This document shows positions 8,790 to 18,142 of a stretch of DNA of 64,000 nucleotides, in pieces. Numbering within the stretch: the stretch's first letter is position 1; every line of letters begins with the position of its first letter. This DNA comes from Pelobacter seleniigenes DSM 18267 (lineage in GTDB: Bacteria > Desulfobacterota > Desulfuromonadia > Desulfuromonadales > Geopsychrobacteraceae), in contig NZ_JOMG01000005.1 in assembly GCF_000711225.1 (NCBI RefSeq), positions 310,001 through 374,000 of the forward strand, written 5' to 3'. Below the pieces are notes generated by a model, which was not told where the DNA came from, made no database searches, and saw only the letters and a program-made list of their open reading frames with translations. Made by a program: the position numbers and the translations under genes.

Positions 8790-8893
8790 GGACTGTGGAC
8801 AGAGCCCTTGTATTGAGCGAAAGTGTTGGTTTGTTACCGTCGGCTGACAAATGATCCTTTCGGCTTACTGATATCCTGCTGAAATGAGTCCTC

Positions 8894-10636
8894 ATGACCC
8901 GTTTTCTTCTCTTCTTACTGTTTTTCCAGATGGCGGCTTCCGTGGGCTGCGCCGAGAGTCTGCGCATGGACATCGACGGGGTCGACAAGGAGCTCAAAAG
9001 CATTCTTGCCACGGGACTGGACCTGCCGCCGGGGATTGTAAAGAACGACCAGATCAACCAGAATTGGCTGAACCGTTATCAACAACGCCTGCCGCAAAAA
9101 GTGAAAGATATTCTTGAGCCTTACGGGTATTTTTATCCGCAGATCAACACTTCCGTCAGCCGGCATGCCGACGAGTTTGTCTTAACCGTAACCGTAGCTG
9201 CCGGGGAGCCATTGCGCGTGACCAGTTTGGATGTCAAGCTGCGCGGCCCCGGAGAAACCGATACCGGTCTGCAGCAGGCTGTGGCCGCGTTTCCACTGCG
9301 GGTTGGCGATATTCTGCTGCAACGCAGTTACGAGCAGGGCAAGAGCACCCTTCAGCAGGAGGCCTTAGACAGTGGATTTCTTGATGCCGATTACAGTGCA
9401 CACGAAATCCGTGTCAGCCTAGAAAAAAGGACTGCCGCCATTGTTTTAACCTTGAATACGGGGGCCAGATACCGTTTTGGGGAAACCCGGTTTTCCGGTG
9501 AGGAGAGTTACCCGGACAAATTTCTACGCCGCTTTCTCAGCTACAACCAAGGGGAAAAGTTCAGTTATCGGCTGTTGAATCAGAGTCAGTTGAATTTTAT
9601 CAATGCGGATCTTTTTAAAACAGCTGCGGTCAGGCCCCTGCTGGGAGAAAAAAAGGATCAGGTCGTCCCGGTTCTGGTCGAACTGGATCCGATGCCCAGG
9701 CATCAACTACGTCCCGGAATCGGTTATGGCACAGATACCGGAGGGCGGCTTTCGCTCCGCTATCGGAATTTAAACCTGCTGCAGCGGGGGCACGAATTCA
9801 AGGGAAATATCCTTCTTGCCGAACGCCAGCAGTCTCTGCTGTCGACCTATATTATCCCCGATTCCAGACGCATCGACAGCCAGCTTTTGCTCCATGCCGG
9901 TATCAACCGGGAAGATACCGACAGCTATCTCAGCCGGGAACTGTTTGGCGAAATCGAATACCAGAGAGCCTTGTCGAAACGTCTGAGCGGATCGCTGTTT
10001 ATTCGTTACAGCTCCGAATTTTCCCGCATTGCCGACGAAGAGGACGCCTCCGAACTGTTGCTGCCGGGGATCAGGCTGGCCTGGACCGCGGTGGATGATC
10101 CACTGCAGGGCCGGCGGGGATTTCAGGCCAAGCTGACCCTGCAGGGGAGCCAACAGAGTGTGGTGTCTGATACCAGTCTGGTTCAGCTCATCGGCCAGGT
10201 GACCGGATTGCAACCGCTTTCCGAAAACTTCAGTTTACTGGTGCGCTTGCAAGGGGGAACCACCTGGCTCGACGATCCCTTCGATACCTTACCGGCCTCA
10301 CTACGGTTTTTTGCTGGTGGCGACAAAACCGTGCGCGGTTATGCCTATCAATCTTTGGGTCCGGAGGATGAGGATGGCAATGTGGTTGGCGGCCAGCATA
10401 TGCTGGCCGCATCAATGGAATTGGAACGGCGCTTTTTCAAAGATTACGGAGTGGCCATGTTCTATGATATCGGCAATGCCTTTAATTCCTTCAATGATTA
10501 TGAATTGAAGCAGGGGGCCGGGATCGGGCTGCGCTATTATACCCGGATCGGTGCGCTACGGCTTGATCTTGCGCGCCAGGTCGGGGAACCAAAGAATAAA
10601 TATCGGGTTCATTTCAGTGTGGGGATCGGATGGTAA
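8894..10636 (+). CDS. tamA: TamA-type Omp85/BamA-family outer membrane protein
   Basis: 580 residues, close to E. coli TamA. It starts with a signal peptide (MTRFLLFLLFFQMAASVGCA; the Cys near the cleavage site could even be a lipobox, less likely). Residues ~25-265 look like three POTRA domains (alternating beta-alpha-beta segments), followed by a 16-stranded-barrel domain ending in an aromatic-rich strand (YRVHFSVGIGW), the usual C-terminal barrel signal. The Omp85 loop-6 motif is present as GGDKTVRGYAYQSLG (~residue 475). TamA works with TamB to insert outer-membrane proteins and to move phospholipids between the membranes. The stop overlaps the tamB start by 7 nt, confirming the pair. Which POTRA architecture it has would need modelling. 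Confidence 0.88.
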   Translation: MTRFLLFLLFFQMAASVGCAESLRMDIDGVDKELKSILATGLDLPPGIVKNDQINQNWLNRYQQRLPQKVKDILEPYGYFYPQINTSVSRHADEFVLTVTVAAGEPLRVTSLDVKLRGPGETDTGLQQAVAAFPLRVGDILLQRSYEQGKSTLQQEALDSGFLDADYSAHEIRVSLEKRTAAIVLTLNTGARYRFGETRFSGEESYPDKFLRRFLSYNQGEKFSYRLLNQSQLNFINADLFKTAAVRPLLGEKKDQVVPVLVELDPMPRHQLRPGIGYGTDTGGRLSLRYRNLNLLQRGHEFKGNILLAERQQSLLSTYIIPDSRRIDSQLLLHAGINREDTDSYLSRELFGEIEYQRALSKRLSGSLFIRYSSEFSRIADEEDASELLLPGIRLAWTAVDDPLQGRRGFQAKLTLQGSQQSVVSDTSLVQLIGQVTGLQPLSENFSLLVRLQGGTTWLDDPFDTLPASLRFFAGGDKTVRGYAYQSLGPEDEDGNVVGGQHMLAASMELERRFFKDYGVAMFYDIGNAFNSFNDYELKQGAGIGLRYYTRIGALRLDLARQVGEPKNKYRVHFSVGIGW

Positions 10637-13600
10637 GGCTCAGTGTCATTCTGGCAGGCCTGATCCTGGTGACCACGGCAATGCTTGCTGGCTGCGGTTG
10701 GCTTTTCAATACCGCTGCCGGCACCCGTTGGCTGGTTGAACATGCCCTGGTCTGGAGCGGACAGGACATCACTGTCGGCCAGATTGACGGAACATTGCTG
10801 GACTCGCTGGAGCTCGGTGAGGTGAGGGTCAATTCTGGTACGGAGCGGATTTTGATTGATCGGCTGAGCGCTGACAGCCGTTTGATCAAGCTCTGGCCGC
10901 TACATATTCGGATTGCGACCCTGGAGCTTGGTGAAGTCCGGCTGGTGGCGACGGAGGCCGCTCCGGACACTGATGCGAGCCCGGATATCAACCTGCCGAG
11001 CTGGCCATTAGCTCCCGGATTTGTCGATTTTTTTGATGTGGAGATCGACCGGCTGACGGTTCACAAGGTCGTACGCGTGCAAAGCGGTGGGACGGACCTG
11101 CTCTGTGAAAATCTTCAGACCCGGCTCCGTCTGCAAAATGCTCAATTGCGGATTGATCAACTCAGCCTGCAAACACCGCCAGCGACTCTGACCGGTTCTG
11201 CGCAGCTCAATCTGGCGCAACCCGACCTGAAAACAGAGCTTTCCGCCGTGGCCCGCCAGCCATCATCAGCCTGGCAGCAGGTCCATGTGGATGGGAGCCT
11301 GAACGCAGCAAAAAACGGCGCGGAGTTGAGTGGACCGGTAATGGTGCGTTTGACGGAGCAGGACGGTGTCGAGACCCGGGCCAATGGAACCCTGACCCTG
11401 GCCCCGCAAACCTTGATTCTTAATGATATGGCCGTTCACCGTTCCGATCGACAGGGGACGCTCGGCGGCTCGATTCGCCTGTCGACAAATGGTCCGGCTC
11501 CGCAGATTCAAGGGCATTTGCTGGTTGATCAGGTTGATCTCGAACCTGAAGCCGGACGCCCCCTAAAATTGTCCGGAGACGTGCTGGCCGTGGGGAATCT
11601 CGATTCCTATAGTGGTCACTTTACCCTGAATAGCGCAGGTCCGGAACTTTATTCCACCAAGCTGAAGGGGCGTTTCCAGGGATCCTGGTACGCTGTGACT
11701 GTGTCCCAGCTGGACGGCTCGGTACTGAACGGGCAGGTTACCGGGACGCTGCGCGCTGCCTGGAATAATGGTTTGCAACTGCAGACCACCCTGACCGGAA
11801 CGGCACTTGATCCTGAACTGCTGTGGGAGCAATTAAGTGGACAACTTAATGTCACAGCCAGCGCCGAGTATACGCACAGCCCCGGTCAACAACAGCAGGG
11901 ACAACTCGAGATCAAGCTGGCAGAATCGACCTTGCAGCAAAAGACCCTGCAAGGTCAGGCCAAGGTTTCCCTGCACAACGAGAAAATCATGCTGGAGATT
12001 TTGCAACTGCATGGCGAGGGCGTTTCCATTTCCGCCACGGGTAACCCGGCCGAACGTCTGCAGGTCACGGCCAAGGTCGCGGACCTGTCCGCAATCAGCA
12101 AAGATGCCGGCGGGCGGTTGACCGCTGCGGGCTGGGTTCAGCTCCAGGCACACCCCGCCGCCGACCTGACCGTGCAGGGGGAAAACCTCTTTTTTCAGGA
12201 CTGGGCGCTCAAAAAACTGGCTTTGTCAGGAAAAATCACAGAACCGAGCGGCGCGCTTAAGATTTCCGCCGAATTGACCTCGCTGTCAGCACAGGGGGGA
12301 GCGCAAAATCTATTCGATGAGGCTCAGGTTCAGGTCAGCGGTGCGCTGAACGATCATTCCATTGCCGTGCGGGCGCGGCAGCAGGATAGCCTTCTGGCAC
12401 TCACGGCCGGTGGAAGCTGGGATAACCAGCAATGGCTTGGAACACTGCACACTTTACACATGTCCGAACCGCATCTGGGCGAGTGGGATCTGCGCAGCCC
12501 CGCCTCTGTAACCGTCTCGCCGCAGCAGGTGCAGGTTGACGCCATTTCTTTGCAAGGAGGCGGCAACCAACGGGTAAAGGCCGAGGGGAACTATTCCATA
12601 CCGGATCACGATTACGCAGTGACCCTGTCCTGGCAAGATCTCAATCTTACTCCACTGGAGTTCTGGTTGCCCGAATGGACTATTTCCGGTTCCAGCAGTG
12701 GTCAGTTCCAGGGGCAGCAGGGGGCACGCAACAGCCTGCAAGGTGAGTTCACTTTAATGGCTGAAGTGGAACGGGAGCACTTGAAGTTAACGGTCCATAA
12801 AGGGGAAGGGGAGGTCCTTTGGAACGGAACCGATATCAGCGGCCGCATCAATTTGAATCTGGCTGAGATGGGGTCTGTGCAGGGGCGGGTCAACGGTAAG
12901 CTGAAGGACTTGAAGAGCCTGCCCAGCCAGTTGCAGGCTACCCTGAGCGCTCAGCATATGCCGCTTGCTGCGGCTGATCCCTGGTTGCCGCCTCACACCA
13001 CCCTGACCGGAAGCTTCGGCTGGGATCTGGAGACCGCCTGGACTCCGGCTGCAGGGCTGACCGGAAGTGGCACCTTCCATGCCGAGGATGGACAATTGAG
13101 CTGGCCGGTGCTGGATGAAACCATCAACATCAGGCTGAACTCTATTGCCGTAAACTGCGCACTGAGTGATGTTTTTTCCCTGAACCTTACTGCCGATCTT
13201 GGCGAAACCGGACAGCTGTCCGCCCAGGCCCGGCTCCCTCTCAAAATGACCATGCCACCGGCTTTCGATCGCAGCGCCGCCTGGAATATCGCCATAAAAG
13301 GGGAATTTCGAGACCAGGGGCTGGTTGAAATGCTCGCCGGAGACTGGGTACAGGACACCGCCGGGATCATTTCCCTCGATTATCAAATGAGCGGAAGCTA
13401 TATGAAACCACTGATGAAGGGCAGTTTTCAACTCAGTCAGGGGGCCGCATTCATCCCACGGCTCGGGATAAAGGTCAATCGCATCGAACTTGCCGGACTG
13501 TTCGATGCTGAACGGATTTCCGTCACCGGTTTGTCGGCTGAGGCAGGGGAGGGGAAGCTGACCGGGGATGGTTATTTAACCTTGAAAAACTGGCGACCCA

Positions 13601-14553
13601 AGACTTATCATTTCAACTTAACAGGGGAACGGTTCCAGTTGTTCAATCTTCCCGAACTGCAGGTCGCCATTAATCCGGATCTTGAAATTTCCGGAACCGA
13701 ACGACAGCTTAAAGTCCGGGGAGAGGTTCTTTTCCCGGATGTTCTGGTGCGTGAAAGTGGCAACAAGGAGCTGGCCCGGAACAGCCCGGATCTGGTCATT
13801 GTTGACCGGCAACAGAAACCTTCCACAACGCTGCCACTGACTCAGGATATCGACATCAAACTGGTGGTCGGCGAGCGAGTCCTGGTCGATTTCGGCGGGA
13901 TCGAAGCCAAACTCGACGGTCAAATTCGGCTGACTTCCACTGCTGACAACGATTATGCGGCGACAGGAAAAATCGCTATCAGCAAAGGTAAATTCTCCAG
14001 CTACGGGGTAAGCCTGGATATCACCCGCGGGGACCTGTATTTTGCCGGAGGCCCTCTGCAACGGCCGATTCTGGATATCCTGGCATTGCGCACTGTCGGT
14101 GAAGTGAAAGCCGGGGTTAAGGTGAGCGGCACTGCCCAGAATCCGGTTGTCACCCTCTATTCTGAACCTTCCATGGCGGATACGGATATCCTTTCCTATA
14201 TGGTTCTCGGGCGACCACTGGATTCGAGCAGCGGCGGCGATTCCAACTTGCTGATGAGTGCTGCCGGCGCACTGTTGTCGCAAGGTGAATCCGTGGTCCT
14301 GCAGGAGAAGCTGAAAGGGGTGCTCGGCCTTGATGTCCTGACCTTCAGTGCCGGTAACGGCAACCTGAAGGATTCCGTTCTGACCACCGGCAAATACCTG
14401 AGTCCGGATCTCTATGTGAGCCTCGGCTACTCAGTTTTCAAAAATACCAATGAATTTACTCTCCGTTATCATTTAACGCCCAAGTGGGAAGTTGAATCGA
14501 ATATCGGCGAACAAAGCGGGGTTGATCTCTTCTATCGAATCGAGATCGAATAA
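10630..14553 (+). CDS. tamB: TamB (translocation and assembly module, AsmA-like/DUF490 protein)
   Basis: 1307 residues, typical for TamB. An N-terminal membrane anchor (residues ~5-25, ILAGLILVTTAMLAGCGWL) is followed by more than a thousand residues of low-complexity beta-strand repeats (many LxGxxxL/QGxLxL patterns), consistent with the periplasm-spanning beta-taco groove. The last ~350 residues match the conserved TamB C-terminal domain: LPLTQDIDIKLVVGERV, GKFSSYGVSLDITRGDLYFAG, and MADTDILSYMVLGRP, finishing with a strand that can dock in TamA. It bridges inner and outer membrane and is thought to carry lipids. Coupled to tamA by overlapping codons. The sirtuin gene follows 45 bp later. 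Confidence 0.9.
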   Translation: MVRLSVILAGLILVTTAMLAGCGWLFNTAAGTRWLVEHALVWSGQDITVGQIDGTLLDSLELGEVRVNSGTERILIDRLSADSRLIKLWPLHIRIATLELGEVRLVATEAAPDTDASPDINLPSWPLAPGFVDFFDVEIDRLTVHKVVRVQSGGTDLLCENLQTRLRLQNAQLRIDQLSLQTPPATLTGSAQLNLAQPDLKTELSAVARQPSSAWQQVHVDGSLNAAKNGAELSGPVMVRLTEQDGVETRANGTLTLAPQTLILNDMAVHRSDRQGTLGGSIRLSTNGPAPQIQGHLLVDQVDLEPEAGRPLKLSGDVLAVGNLDSYSGHFTLNSAGPELYSTKLKGRFQGSWYAVTVSQLDGSVLNGQVTGTLRAAWNNGLQLQTTLTGTALDPELLWEQLSGQLNVTASAEYTHSPGQQQQGQLEIKLAESTLQQKTLQGQAKVSLHNEKIMLEILQLHGEGVSISATGNPAERLQVTAKVADLSAISKDAGGRLTAAGWVQLQAHPAADLTVQGENLFFQDWALKKLALSGKITEPSGALKISAELTSLSAQGGAQNLFDEAQVQVSGALNDHSIAVRARQQDSLLALTAGGSWDNQQWLGTLHTLHMSEPHLGEWDLRSPASVTVSPQQVQVDAISLQGGGNQRVKAEGNYSIPDHDYAVTLSWQDLNLTPLEFWLPEWTISGSSSGQFQGQQGARNSLQGEFTLMAEVEREHLKLTVHKGEGEVLWNGTDISGRINLNLAEMGSVQGRVNGKLKDLKSLPSQLQATLSAQHMPLAAADPWLPPHTTLTGSFGWDLETAWTPAAGLTGSGTFHAEDGQLSWPVLDETINIRLNSIAVNCALSDVFSLNLTADLGETGQLSAQARLPLKMTMPPAFDRSAAWNIAIKGEFRDQGLVEMLAGDWVQDTAGIISLDYQMSGSYMKPLMKGSFQLSQGAAFIPRLGIKVNRIELAGLFDAERISVTGLSAEAGEGKLTGDGYLTLKNWRPKTYHFNLTGERFQLFNLPELQVAINPDLEISGTERQLKVRGEVLFPDVLVRESGNKELARNSPDLVIVDRQQKPSTTLPLTQDIDIKLVVGERVLVDFGGIEAKLDGQIRLTSTADNDYAATGKIAISKGKFSSYGVSLDITRGDLYFAGGPLQRPILDILALRTVGEVKAGVKVSGTAQNPVVTLYSEPSMADTDILSYMVLGRPLDSSSGGDSNLLMSAAGALLSQGESVVLQEKLKGVLGLDVLTFSAGNGNLKDSVLTTGKYLSPDLYVSLGYSVFKNTNEFTLRYHLTPKWEVESNIGEQSGVDLFYRIEIE

Positions 14554-14598
14554 TCCCGCATCTCCAAACCCACGCTCTGACCCGAAGGAGAATCCGTC

Positions 14599-15378
14599 AT
14601 GAAAAAACCACCCCTCACCCCTGAGCATTGTGCTGAGCTCTTGCATGGAGCCAAAGCCATTGTCGCCCTGACCGGCGCAGGCATCTCCACTGCCGCCGGA
14701 ATACCTGATTTCCGTGGCCCCAAAGGGCTTTATGTTACCCGCCGCTACGATCCAATGAAGGTTTTCGAAATCGATTCTTTTCAACGCCAACCGGAATATT
14801 TTTATGAATTTTCCCGTGACTTCGTTGCGACGGCCAATACCATTAAACCGACCTTTACCCATAATTTCCTGGCCCGGCTGGAGCAGGGGCAGCGCCTTGC
14901 CAGTGTCGTTACCCAGAATATCGACCTGCTCCATCATCAGGCTGGCAACAAGAAGATCATCGAACTGCACGGTTCCTACAGCAGTGCGACCTGTCAGGCT
15001 TGCGGGCAACATTTTCACAATCTCAGCTATGCCTGGTGGGAAAGACTAATGGCTGAGAGCCCAACTCCGCCGGTCGCCCGCTGCCCTGACTGTCACGGTG
15101 TTCTGAAACCGGATATCGTATTTTTCGGGGAGATGGTTCATCAGTTTGCTGCTGCTGAGGAGCTGGTGGCCGAATGCGATCTGCTGTTGGTGCTCGGTTC
15201 CTCCCTGCAGGTGTCGCCGGCCTCCCATTTGCCATACCTGACAACCGCGCCGACGATTATTGTCAGCCAGGGGGAAGTGATGTTGCCGGCCGCAGAGCAG
15301 CGTTTTTTTGTCGATACCGATCTGGATGGCTATTTCATGGACGTGGCGAAATACCTGCCGGAGGTTGTGGATTGTTAA
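14599..15378 (+). CDS. SIR2-family NAD-dependent protein deacetylase/deacylase
   Basis: 259 residues. Sirtuin motifs in order: GAGISTAAGIPDFRG (NAD binding, residues ~25-40), TQNIDLLHHQAG, ELHGS with the catalytic His (~residue 122), a four-Cys zinc module (CQAC then CPDC ~30 residues on), KPDIVFFGE, and LGSSLQVSPASHLP. All catalytic residues are present. The class removes acyl groups from lysines using NAD+, e.g. on acetyl-CoA synthetase. The long segment between TRRYDPMKVFEI and the NID motif resembles the type found in many bacteria, not the CobB Tyr/Arg desuccinylase motif, but I cannot assign acyl preference. ATG has GAAGGAG upstream. Probably co-transcribed with tamAB and ends at the terminator at 15424-15463. 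Confidence 0.9.
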   Translation: MKKPPLTPEHCAELLHGAKAIVALTGAGISTAAGIPDFRGPKGLYVTRRYDPMKVFEIDSFQRQPEYFYEFSRDFVATANTIKPTFTHNFLARLEQGQRLASVVTQNIDLLHHQAGNKKIIELHGSYSSATCQACGQHFHNLSYAWWERLMAESPTPPVARCPDCHGVLKPDIVFFGEMVHQFAAAEELVAECDLLLVLGSSLQVSPASHLPYLTTAPTIIVSQGEVMLPAAEQRFFVDTDLDGYFMDVAKYLPEVVDC

Positions 15379-15423
15379 ACCGGTCCTGGCCTGTTTAAGC
15401 GAATTTGTTTAGGATAAATAGTG

Positions 15424-15463
15424 AAAGGCCCGCTGAGCATGTTGTCTGCGGGCCTTCTGTTTG
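15424..15463 (+). terminator. Rho-independent terminator after tamA-tamB-sirtuin
   Basis: Perfect 9-bp stem AAGGCCCGC (15425-15433) / GCGGGCCTT (15448-15456), 14-nt loop, followed by a T-rich tail. Confidence 0.75.
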
Positions 15464-15718
15464 TATGTTAATCCTTACACGGGATGATCCGCCATTTTGA
15501 CATGCCGGATGGGTGGAAAACCTTCTCAACTGCTCTGTCTCGTCTTCGATAGGCATCACTCCTTTCCTGTACCTGTAAGTATATCGCTATCCGGGGCGGA
15601 ACGGAAGCCTTGCCCTTGATTTTTGTGCTATGGTAAGGCAACGTTTGGGAATTGGTCCACTGCGCCTGTAACAGACTGTCTGGCCTTAAGCTTTGTTGTC
15701 AGGAAGAAGGTAACCCAT
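15464..15718. other. Intergenic region before the 57-residue membrane protein
   Basis: About 255 nt. It contains no open frame with a ribosome binding site. The segment near 15600-15640 is T-rich and may hold the downstream promoter, but no -35/-10 pair has acceptable spacing. Confidence 0.3.
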
Positions 15719-15892
15719 ATGGAATACTTGCTGATCTGGATACTGTTCGCCTGCGCTGCATACGCTGTCGCCGGCAGCCGTGGCCGAAATAAATACCTCT
15801 GGTTTGTCATTGCCCTGTTTATTGGACCTTTTGCGGTTCTGGTTGTCGCCTTGATCCCCCTTGGGAAAGATCCAGAGCAGGGCTATAAATAA
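15719..15892 (+). CDS. Small hypothetical membrane protein (57 aa)
   Basis: The start ATG at 15719 is chosen because AGGAAGAAGG stands 7 bases upstream; an earlier in-frame start at 15623 has none. The protein has two hydrophobic segments, residues 2-18 (EYLLIWILFACAAYAVA) and ~27-47 (LWFVIALFIGPFAVLVVALI), joined by a short basic turn (GSRGRNK), so a two-helix hairpin in the inner membrane is likely. I do not recognise a family with certainty; small proteins of this form occur in many proteobacteria as PMP3-like or superinfection/phage-shock-like peptides, but no motif decides. It stands alone, 129 nt before the zinc-ribbon gene. Confidence 0.65.
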   Translation: MEYLLIWILFACAAYAVAGSRGRNKYLWFVIALFIGPFAVLVVALIPLGKDPEQGYK

Positions 15893-16021
15893 GTTGGCTC
15901 GGTTAAATCAATCTGGGCAACCAACCAAAAAGTTTTGAATTCTGGTACTATTTGATGAGCAGGATGCAAACATGAATTCCCTGGTTGAACAACAATTTGT
16001 TTGATCTTAAGGAGCTTGCCC

Positions 16022-16522
16022 ATGCCAGAAGACGATCAGGTTAAAAACGGGAAAAAAGATGTCAGCCTGTATGAAAAACTGCTTGCCAGGACGGAAAAAC
16101 TGCTTGAAAGCGGTCGCAAAAACCTCGACGAAGCCTTAAAAAAGGCGGGGGACGAACTGGAAGCGGCCGGAGAGTTTACCCGAGAGCAGGCAGACAAGAT
16201 CTCTCAGTTTGTACGCCGGGATCTTGAACATACGGTCAAAGATGCCAATAAGGCGAAAGAATCCCTCAAGGAAGCGGTCGATCCCAGCCGCATTGCCGCC
16301 GGGGCCCAAAGCATCTTTGCCAGAATCCTGTCGGCTTCGGCAGACACGCTGAACGAGTGGGCTCAAAAATCTCAGCAGAATATCGAGTTCAAAACCGGGG
16401 AAGTGACCAGCCCGGGGACTTTGACTTGCAAAAACTGCGGTGAGCAGATTCATATGAAAAAAACCGCACGGATTCCGCCGTGTCCGAAGTGCTTTCACCC
16501 GCACTTTCGTAAATCGTATTGA
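16022..16522 (+). CDS. Zinc-ribbon-containing coiled-coil protein (DUF1451/YbeL-like)
   Basis: 166 residues from ATG 16022, which has TAAGGAGC 7-8 bases upstream; the earlier frame start at 16001 is not supported. The first ~125 residues are highly charged and helical with Lys/Glu/Ala heptads (LARTEKLLESGRKNLDEALKKA), likely coiled coil. The C-terminus has a zinc ribbon: CKNCG then, 18 residues later, CPKC, ending HPHFRKSY. This layout resembles the DUF1451 family (E. coli YbeL), whose function is unknown. Cytoplasmic; no signal peptide. Confidence 0.75.
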   Translation: MPEDDQVKNGKKDVSLYEKLLARTEKLLESGRKNLDEALKKAGDELEAAGEFTREQADKISQFVRRDLEHTVKDANKAKESLKEAVDPSRIAAGAQSIFARILSASADTLNEWAQKSQQNIEFKTGEVTSPGTLTCKNCGEQIHMKKTARIPPCPKCFHPHFRKSY

Positions 16523-16648
16523 TTTTGAAGAACAAATGAAAGGCCGGGATACGGTTCTGTCACACCAAATAAAGTGATTGGCCAAGTTGTCTAATTATCA
16601 ACCCAGGCAATATCGAAATTTTAAGAATTTGTGATCGCTTTTTGCCTT

Positions 16649-16857
16649 TCGGGCTTGAGGCTTGCGGGTTTCCCTTGTCTGCCTGCCAATGGCATTGAAA
16701 AATGCCTGCATAAAGTGCACAATACGTCTTTCGCGGACCAGCCGTTATCCGGTCATCGTCTCTTCTGACGTATCCCGAGAACCCACCTGGGTTCTTAGGC
16801 GCTGTCGAGAGCAGTGGTGTGCCTCAAAATGTTTATGTTTGAGACGACTCTGCCCGA
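16649..16857 (+). ncRNA. Candidate structured RNA, resembles 6S RNA (ssrS)
   Basis: A 209-nt non-coding stretch folds into a long imperfect rod. Closing stems are TCGGGC (16649-16654)/GCCCGA (16852-16857) and TTGAGGC (16655-16661)/GCCTCAA (16821-16827). The apical part is closed by ATACGTC (16722-16728)/GACGTAT (16767-16773). Between these lie a hairpin on the 5' strand (GGCATT-GAAA-AATGCC, 16691-16706) and one on the 3' strand (AGAACCC-ACCT-GGGTTCT, 16778-16795). A rod with a central bubble carrying a 3'-strand hairpin of this kind is the hallmark of 6S RNA, the RNA polymerase sigma-70 regulator. The strand is inferred from this comparison. No covariance model was run. Confidence 0.5.
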
Positions 16858-16945
16858 GATTTGGTAATTTTCAATGATTCAAGATTGTAACTGATGGCTT
16901 TAGGCTATTTTTTCCTTTCCAGATGGATTTTCCCAGGTTGTTAAT

Positions 16946-17926
16946 ATGTCGTTAGTGGTTCCTGCTCTTGTTCTTCTTGCCGGACTGGTCGTGCTGGTCT
17001 GGAGTGCCGATAAATTTGTCGAAGGCGCAGCGGCAACAGCACGTCATGCCGGGATGCCATCATTGCTGATCGGGATGGTGATCATCGGGTTTGGTACCTC
17101 CGCTCCTGAGATGGTTGTTTCCGCTATTTCCGCGGCCCAGGGGAACCCGGGTTTGGCACTCGGAAATGCTTATGGCTCAAATATTTCGAACATTGCGTTG
17201 ATTCTTGGTGTGACCGCGGTTATCAGTCCGATATCGATACAATCAGGCATATTGCGCAAGGAATTGCCCATCTTACTCCTGACCACTTTGTTGGCTGCCG
17301 GCCAACTCTTTGACCTGTATCTGAGCCGCCTTGATGCCGTAGTTCTGCTGGTCGTGTTCTTCGCGGTTATGGGCTGGTGGATCTGGCTGGGGCTTCATCA
17401 AAGGCGGGACAGTCTGGAAGTTGATCTGGATGTTGAACTGGAAATGAACCCGATCCCCCTGAAAACGGCTCTGTTCTGGCTGATCATGGGAATGATCCTG
17501 TTGATTCTCAGTTCCCGCGCCCTGGTCTGGGGAGCTGTCGAAATCGCCCAGGCTTTCGGCGTCAGCGATCTGATCATCGGCCTGACCGTTGTTGCTATCG
17601 GGACTTCATTGCCTGAGCTTGCTTCCGCCATTGCCGCGACCCGCAAAGGCGAACACGACCTGGCTCTTGGTAATGTTCTTGGCTCCAACCTGTTCAACAC
17701 TCTTGCCGTTGTCGGGATTGCCGGACTTATCCACCCGCTGACCGTCGGACCTGAAATCCTCTATCGGGACTGTTCGGTCATGGGCGGATTGACCCTTGCT
17801 CTGTTTTTTGTTGGCAGGGGTCGCAAAGGGCAGCGACGGATCACCCGCCCCATGGGTGCTCTGCTGATCCTCGTTTATCTCTGTTATTCCGGATATCTGC
17901 TGGGTAAAGTTGTCGGTATCGTTTAG
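16946..17926 (+). CDS. Calcium/sodium antiporter (CaCA family, YrbG-like)
   Basis: 326 residues in ten to eleven transmembrane helices arranged as two inverted halves. Each half carries the cation-binding alpha repeat: GFGTSAPEMVVS plus GNAYGSNISNIALILG in the first half, AIGTSLPELASA plus GNVLGSNLFNTLAVVG in the second. The acidic residues of both PE motifs are present. The family exchanges Na+ (or K+/H+) for Ca2+ across the inner membrane. A charged cytosolic loop (VDLDVELEMNP, ~residue 160) separates the halves. Stands alone; a Fur-box-like palindrome and the Lrp-type gene follow. Confidence 0.9.
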   Translation: MSLVVPALVLLAGLVVLVWSADKFVEGAAATARHAGMPSLLIGMVIIGFGTSAPEMVVSAISAAQGNPGLALGNAYGSNISNIALILGVTAVISPISIQSGILRKELPILLLTTLLAAGQLFDLYLSRLDAVVLLVVFFAVMGWWIWLGLHQRRDSLEVDLDVELEMNPIPLKTALFWLIMGMILLILSSRALVWGAVEIAQAFGVSDLIIGLTVVAIGTSLPELASAIAATRKGEHDLALGNVLGSNLFNTLAVVGIAGLIHPLTVGPEILYRDCSVMGGLTLALFFVGRGRKGQRRITRPMGALLILVYLCYSGYLLGKVVGIV

Positions 17927-18053
17927 CCTGGACTTGACCGCCAATCTTTTTTGACTGTTCTGTTTTTGTCATTTCATTACATTCACTTTTGTGAGCGCCT
18001 CCCGGATTCACTGCCTGCCTGTACGGTTGAAGCTTGTCCATTAGTCATTTCAG

Positions 18054-18068
18054 TGAAAATCATTTTCA
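18054..18068. promoter_or_regulatory. Perfect 7-1-7 palindrome, Fur-box-like
   Basis: TGAAAATCATTTTCA is a perfect 7-1-7 inverted repeat and differs from the Fur 7-1-7 consensus (TGATAATNATTATCA) at one position per half. It lies between the antiporter and the Lrp-type gene, ~89 bp upstream of the latter's -35. Binding protein is an inference. Confidence 0.35.
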
Positions 18069-18142
18069 AAATACAATGAACACCTCTAACCTACGGACAT
18101 TTTTTAAGTCTGAATTGATTCGACACGAACTGAACGATGGAG

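Noticed and set aside
8716-9057. 113-codon minus-strand frame between the kinase and tamA
   Set aside because: Overlaps the tamA signal peptide region and the divergent promoters; no ribosome binding site.
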